DNA of 14,791 nt from an uncultured Actinomyces sp. (GTDB taxonomy: Bacteria; Actinomycetota; Actinomycetes; Actinomycetales; Actinomycetaceae): contig CAKAPY010000013.1 in the NCBI GenBank assembly GCA_916719935.1, forward strand, positions 1-14,791, in the 5' to 3' direction. A model generated the notes under the pieces. It saw nothing but the letters and a program-made list of their open reading frames with translations, was not told the origin of the DNA and searched no databases. Of this stretch, positions 13,917-14,791 are shown in pieces. The position numbers and the translations under genes were made by a program. Numbering within the stretch: position 1 is the first letter of the stretch; each line of letters starts with the position of its first letter.

Positions 13917-13931
13917 TTGTTTATTTAATTT

Positions 13932-14195
13932 TTATAAAGAAGTAATAAAAGTTAAACCGCCTAATATCACTCCCGCTGCATTGGGAATGATGAGGATCCA
14001 GTCTTTTTTAGGTTCTTTTGTCCAACCATAGATTACCCAAATTAAACAAGAAACTGCTGCGAATAGTGGTTGGAATGGTTGAGCTTTTTCTCCTTGTAAG
14101 TTAGCGATAATTTGTGGAATATATGCAATAAAGACAAGGATCCCAATAAAAGCTCCAATAGATCCGACAAAGCGATTAATTTTTTGTTTAGACAT
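13932..14195 (-). CDS. SemiSWEET sugar transporter (MtN3/PQ-loop), likely horizontally acquired
   Basis: 87 residues, the usual SemiSWEET length, with a perfect ribosome binding site (AGGAGG, six bases before ATG). Three membrane helices form one triple-helix bundle: 10-29, 41-60 and 68-85. The PQ motif is AYIPQI (Pro27, Gln28). Trp53 in CLIWVIYGW and Pro71-Asn72 in LIIPNAAG match the conserved pocket and hinge residues of the family; two copies dimerise to make a channel-like facilitator for sugars. The gene is low in GC (23 of 60 in 13981-14040), and its wording (VFIAYIPQII, WVIYGWTKEPKKD) is in my memory closest to proteins of streptococci and lactobacilli. It lies within an AT-rich island between narI and the regulator that would normally be its neighbour. 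Confidence 0.88.
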   Translation of the reverse strand: MSKQKINRFVGSIGAFIGILVFIAYIPQIIANLQGEKAQPFQPLFAAVSCLIWVIYGWTKEPKKDWILIIPNAAGVILGGLTFITSL

Positions 14196-14201
14196 GTAAT
14201 A

Positions 14202-14220
14202 CCTCCTGGGGTTTTTATAT
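14202..14220 (-). promoter_or_regulatory. strong ribosome binding site and -10-like element of the SemiSWEET gene
   Basis: On the minus strand AGGAGG (14207-14202) lies six bases before the start codon, and a TATAAA/GATATAA-like element (about 14221-14214) lies just upstream. No good -35 could be found. The arrangement implies a leader of at most about 20 bases. Confidence 0.45.
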
Positions 14221-14338
14221 CAGAAAGGAGAATCGACCGGCTTTCACCTCGCCGTTAGTCACAGCTACTCCTTGTCTTGAGGGACTTGGTTGACATTCTA
14301 GTGCACGGGCAACAACTAGCTGCCATACGTTTCAAATG

Positions 14339-14377
14339 CTGGGGCCTGTATGCGCGGTCAGCACATACAGGCCCCAG
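14339..14377 (-). terminator. terminator of the nitrate reductase operon
   Basis: CTGGGGCCTGTATG (14339-14352) pairs perfectly with CATACAGGCCCCAG (14364-14377), a 14-bp stem with an 11-base loop, 17 bases beyond the narI stop. Only a short ATTTG follows on the minus strand. It separates nar transcription from the SemiSWEET gene. Confidence 0.75.
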
Positions 14378-14393
14378 ATCACATCAGCACAGA

Positions 14394-14791
14394 TCAAGCA
14401 CCCTGATAGGGAGCATCGTCTTCTGGGAAACTCTGAGCCTTGGGACCTGCAGCACCACCTCGAACCGGCGTCCATCCTCGTGCGGGACGAGAAGTAGAAG
14501 TCGCTGATCGACGTGAGCGGTACACAACATAGGGGCGCGTCGGATAGGCAATCGGAGCCGAAACGACGTGCACCAGACGGGTGAAAGGCCACGCGGCAAA
14601 AAGGATGAAGGCAGCAATGATGTGCAGCTTGAACTGGAGCGGGACATCCGTCATCAGAGAGACATCAGGCTGGAGCGTGAAAATCGAACGGAACCACACT
14701 GCGATCGTCTCACGGTAGTTGTATCCACCCGGCTTACCCAAGATCTGCGTCGTCAAAGTCGCCGCAGCTCCCAAGAGGATGGCGCAGGTCA
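14394..14791 (-). CDS. narI: respiratory nitrate reductase gamma subunit NarI, C-terminal part (partial)
   Basis: 131 residues are visible; the gene runs off the right edge and its start is outside. The stretch AVWFRSIFTLQPDVSLMTDV, PLQFKLHIIAAFILFAAWPF and TRLVHVVSAPIAYPTRPYVV is the last membrane helix and end of NarI. Two histidines 18 residues apart (codons at 14622-14624 and 14568-14570) match the heme b ligands of that helix, equivalent to His187 and His205 of E. coli NarI. NarI is the membrane cytochrome b that passes quinol electrons to NarH and NarG. About 40 hydrophilic, Arg/Ser/Pro-rich residues follow the usual end (RSRRSATSTSRPARG to the terminal PYQGA). NarG, NarH and NarJ should lie to the right. 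Confidence 0.93.
   Translation of the reverse strand, partial: TCAILLGAAATLTTQILGKPGGYNYRETIAVWFRSIFTLQPDVSLMTDVPLQFKLHIIAAFILFAAWPFTRLVHVVSAPIAYPTRPYVVYRSRRSATSTSRPARGWTPVRGGAAGPKAQSFPEDDAPYQGA

Larger units (their letters stand above)
13521..13931. other. very AT-rich non-coding stretch
   Basis: I see no gene here. Base composition breaks sharply from the flanks: 13621-13680 has 11 G/C in 60, and 13801-13860 has 15 in 60, against 32-35 in 60 in native genes sampled. The stretch must contain the promoter of the Cys-rich regulator. It also holds several AT-rich inverted repeats and the terminator of the SemiSWEET gene. Such DNA is a likely target of Lsr2-type silencing proteins in actinobacteria. 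Confidence 0.7.

Noticed and set aside
14289..14311. Plus-strand promoter from TTGACA
   Set aside because: No -10 occurs at 16-18 bp and no plus-strand gene follows.

Overview
The window looks like a chromosomal segment of a moderately GC-rich actinobacterium. Lines I counted in native genes are about 53-58% GC. GTG and TTG starts with clear ribosome binding sites are common, two substrate-binding proteins are lipoproteins, and one promoter looks leaderless. An Actinomycetaceae-like animal or oral commensal is my best guess, but it is inference.

Left part, plus strand. The tail of an amidohydrolase-like gene overlaps a DUF985 cupin gene. A short gene for an 81-residue LEA-like 11/7-mer repeat protein follows. 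Next comes a polar amino acid ABC importer operon: lipoprotein SBP at 1211-2092, permease at 2189-3067 and ATPase at 3067-3849. A strong hairpin between SBP and permease probably lowers expression of the membrane and ATPase parts.

Middle, minus strand. An alpha/beta hydrolase gene (3923-4858) lies downstream of a two-gene heterodimeric ABC exporter (6999-8747 then 4952-6997, one base apart). One exporter subunit has a degenerate nucleotide site (Walker B Asp for Glu, Gln for switch His), so only one ATP site should be fully catalytic. The 409-base gap upstream holds direct repeats 11 bp apart and competing hairpins.

Right part, minus strand. A molybdate operon reads HTH-Mop/TOBE regulator (12303-12719), ModA lipoprotein (11482-12306), a ModB-ModC fusion without a TOBE domain (9789-11441) and an unrecognised three-helix membrane protein (9157-9786). 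The reading frames overlap or nearly touch, except for a 40-base modA-modBC gap. The operon starts from a probable leaderless promoter with an inverted repeat in its spacer. Upstream is a winged-helix regulator with four C-terminal cysteines (12810-13520), resembling SufR/ArnR iron-sulfur regulators. Then comes a strikingly AT-rich stretch (13540-13930) and a SemiSWEET sugar transporter gene (13932-14195) that looks acquired from Firmicutes. The window ends in the 3' part of narI, the cytochrome b subunit of respiratory nitrate reductase.

Taken together, the right half looks like an anaerobic nitrate respiration locus. The molybdate importer supplies the cofactor metal for NarG, the Cys-rich regulator may sense oxygen or NO, and a foreign AT-rich island appears inserted between narI and that regulator.
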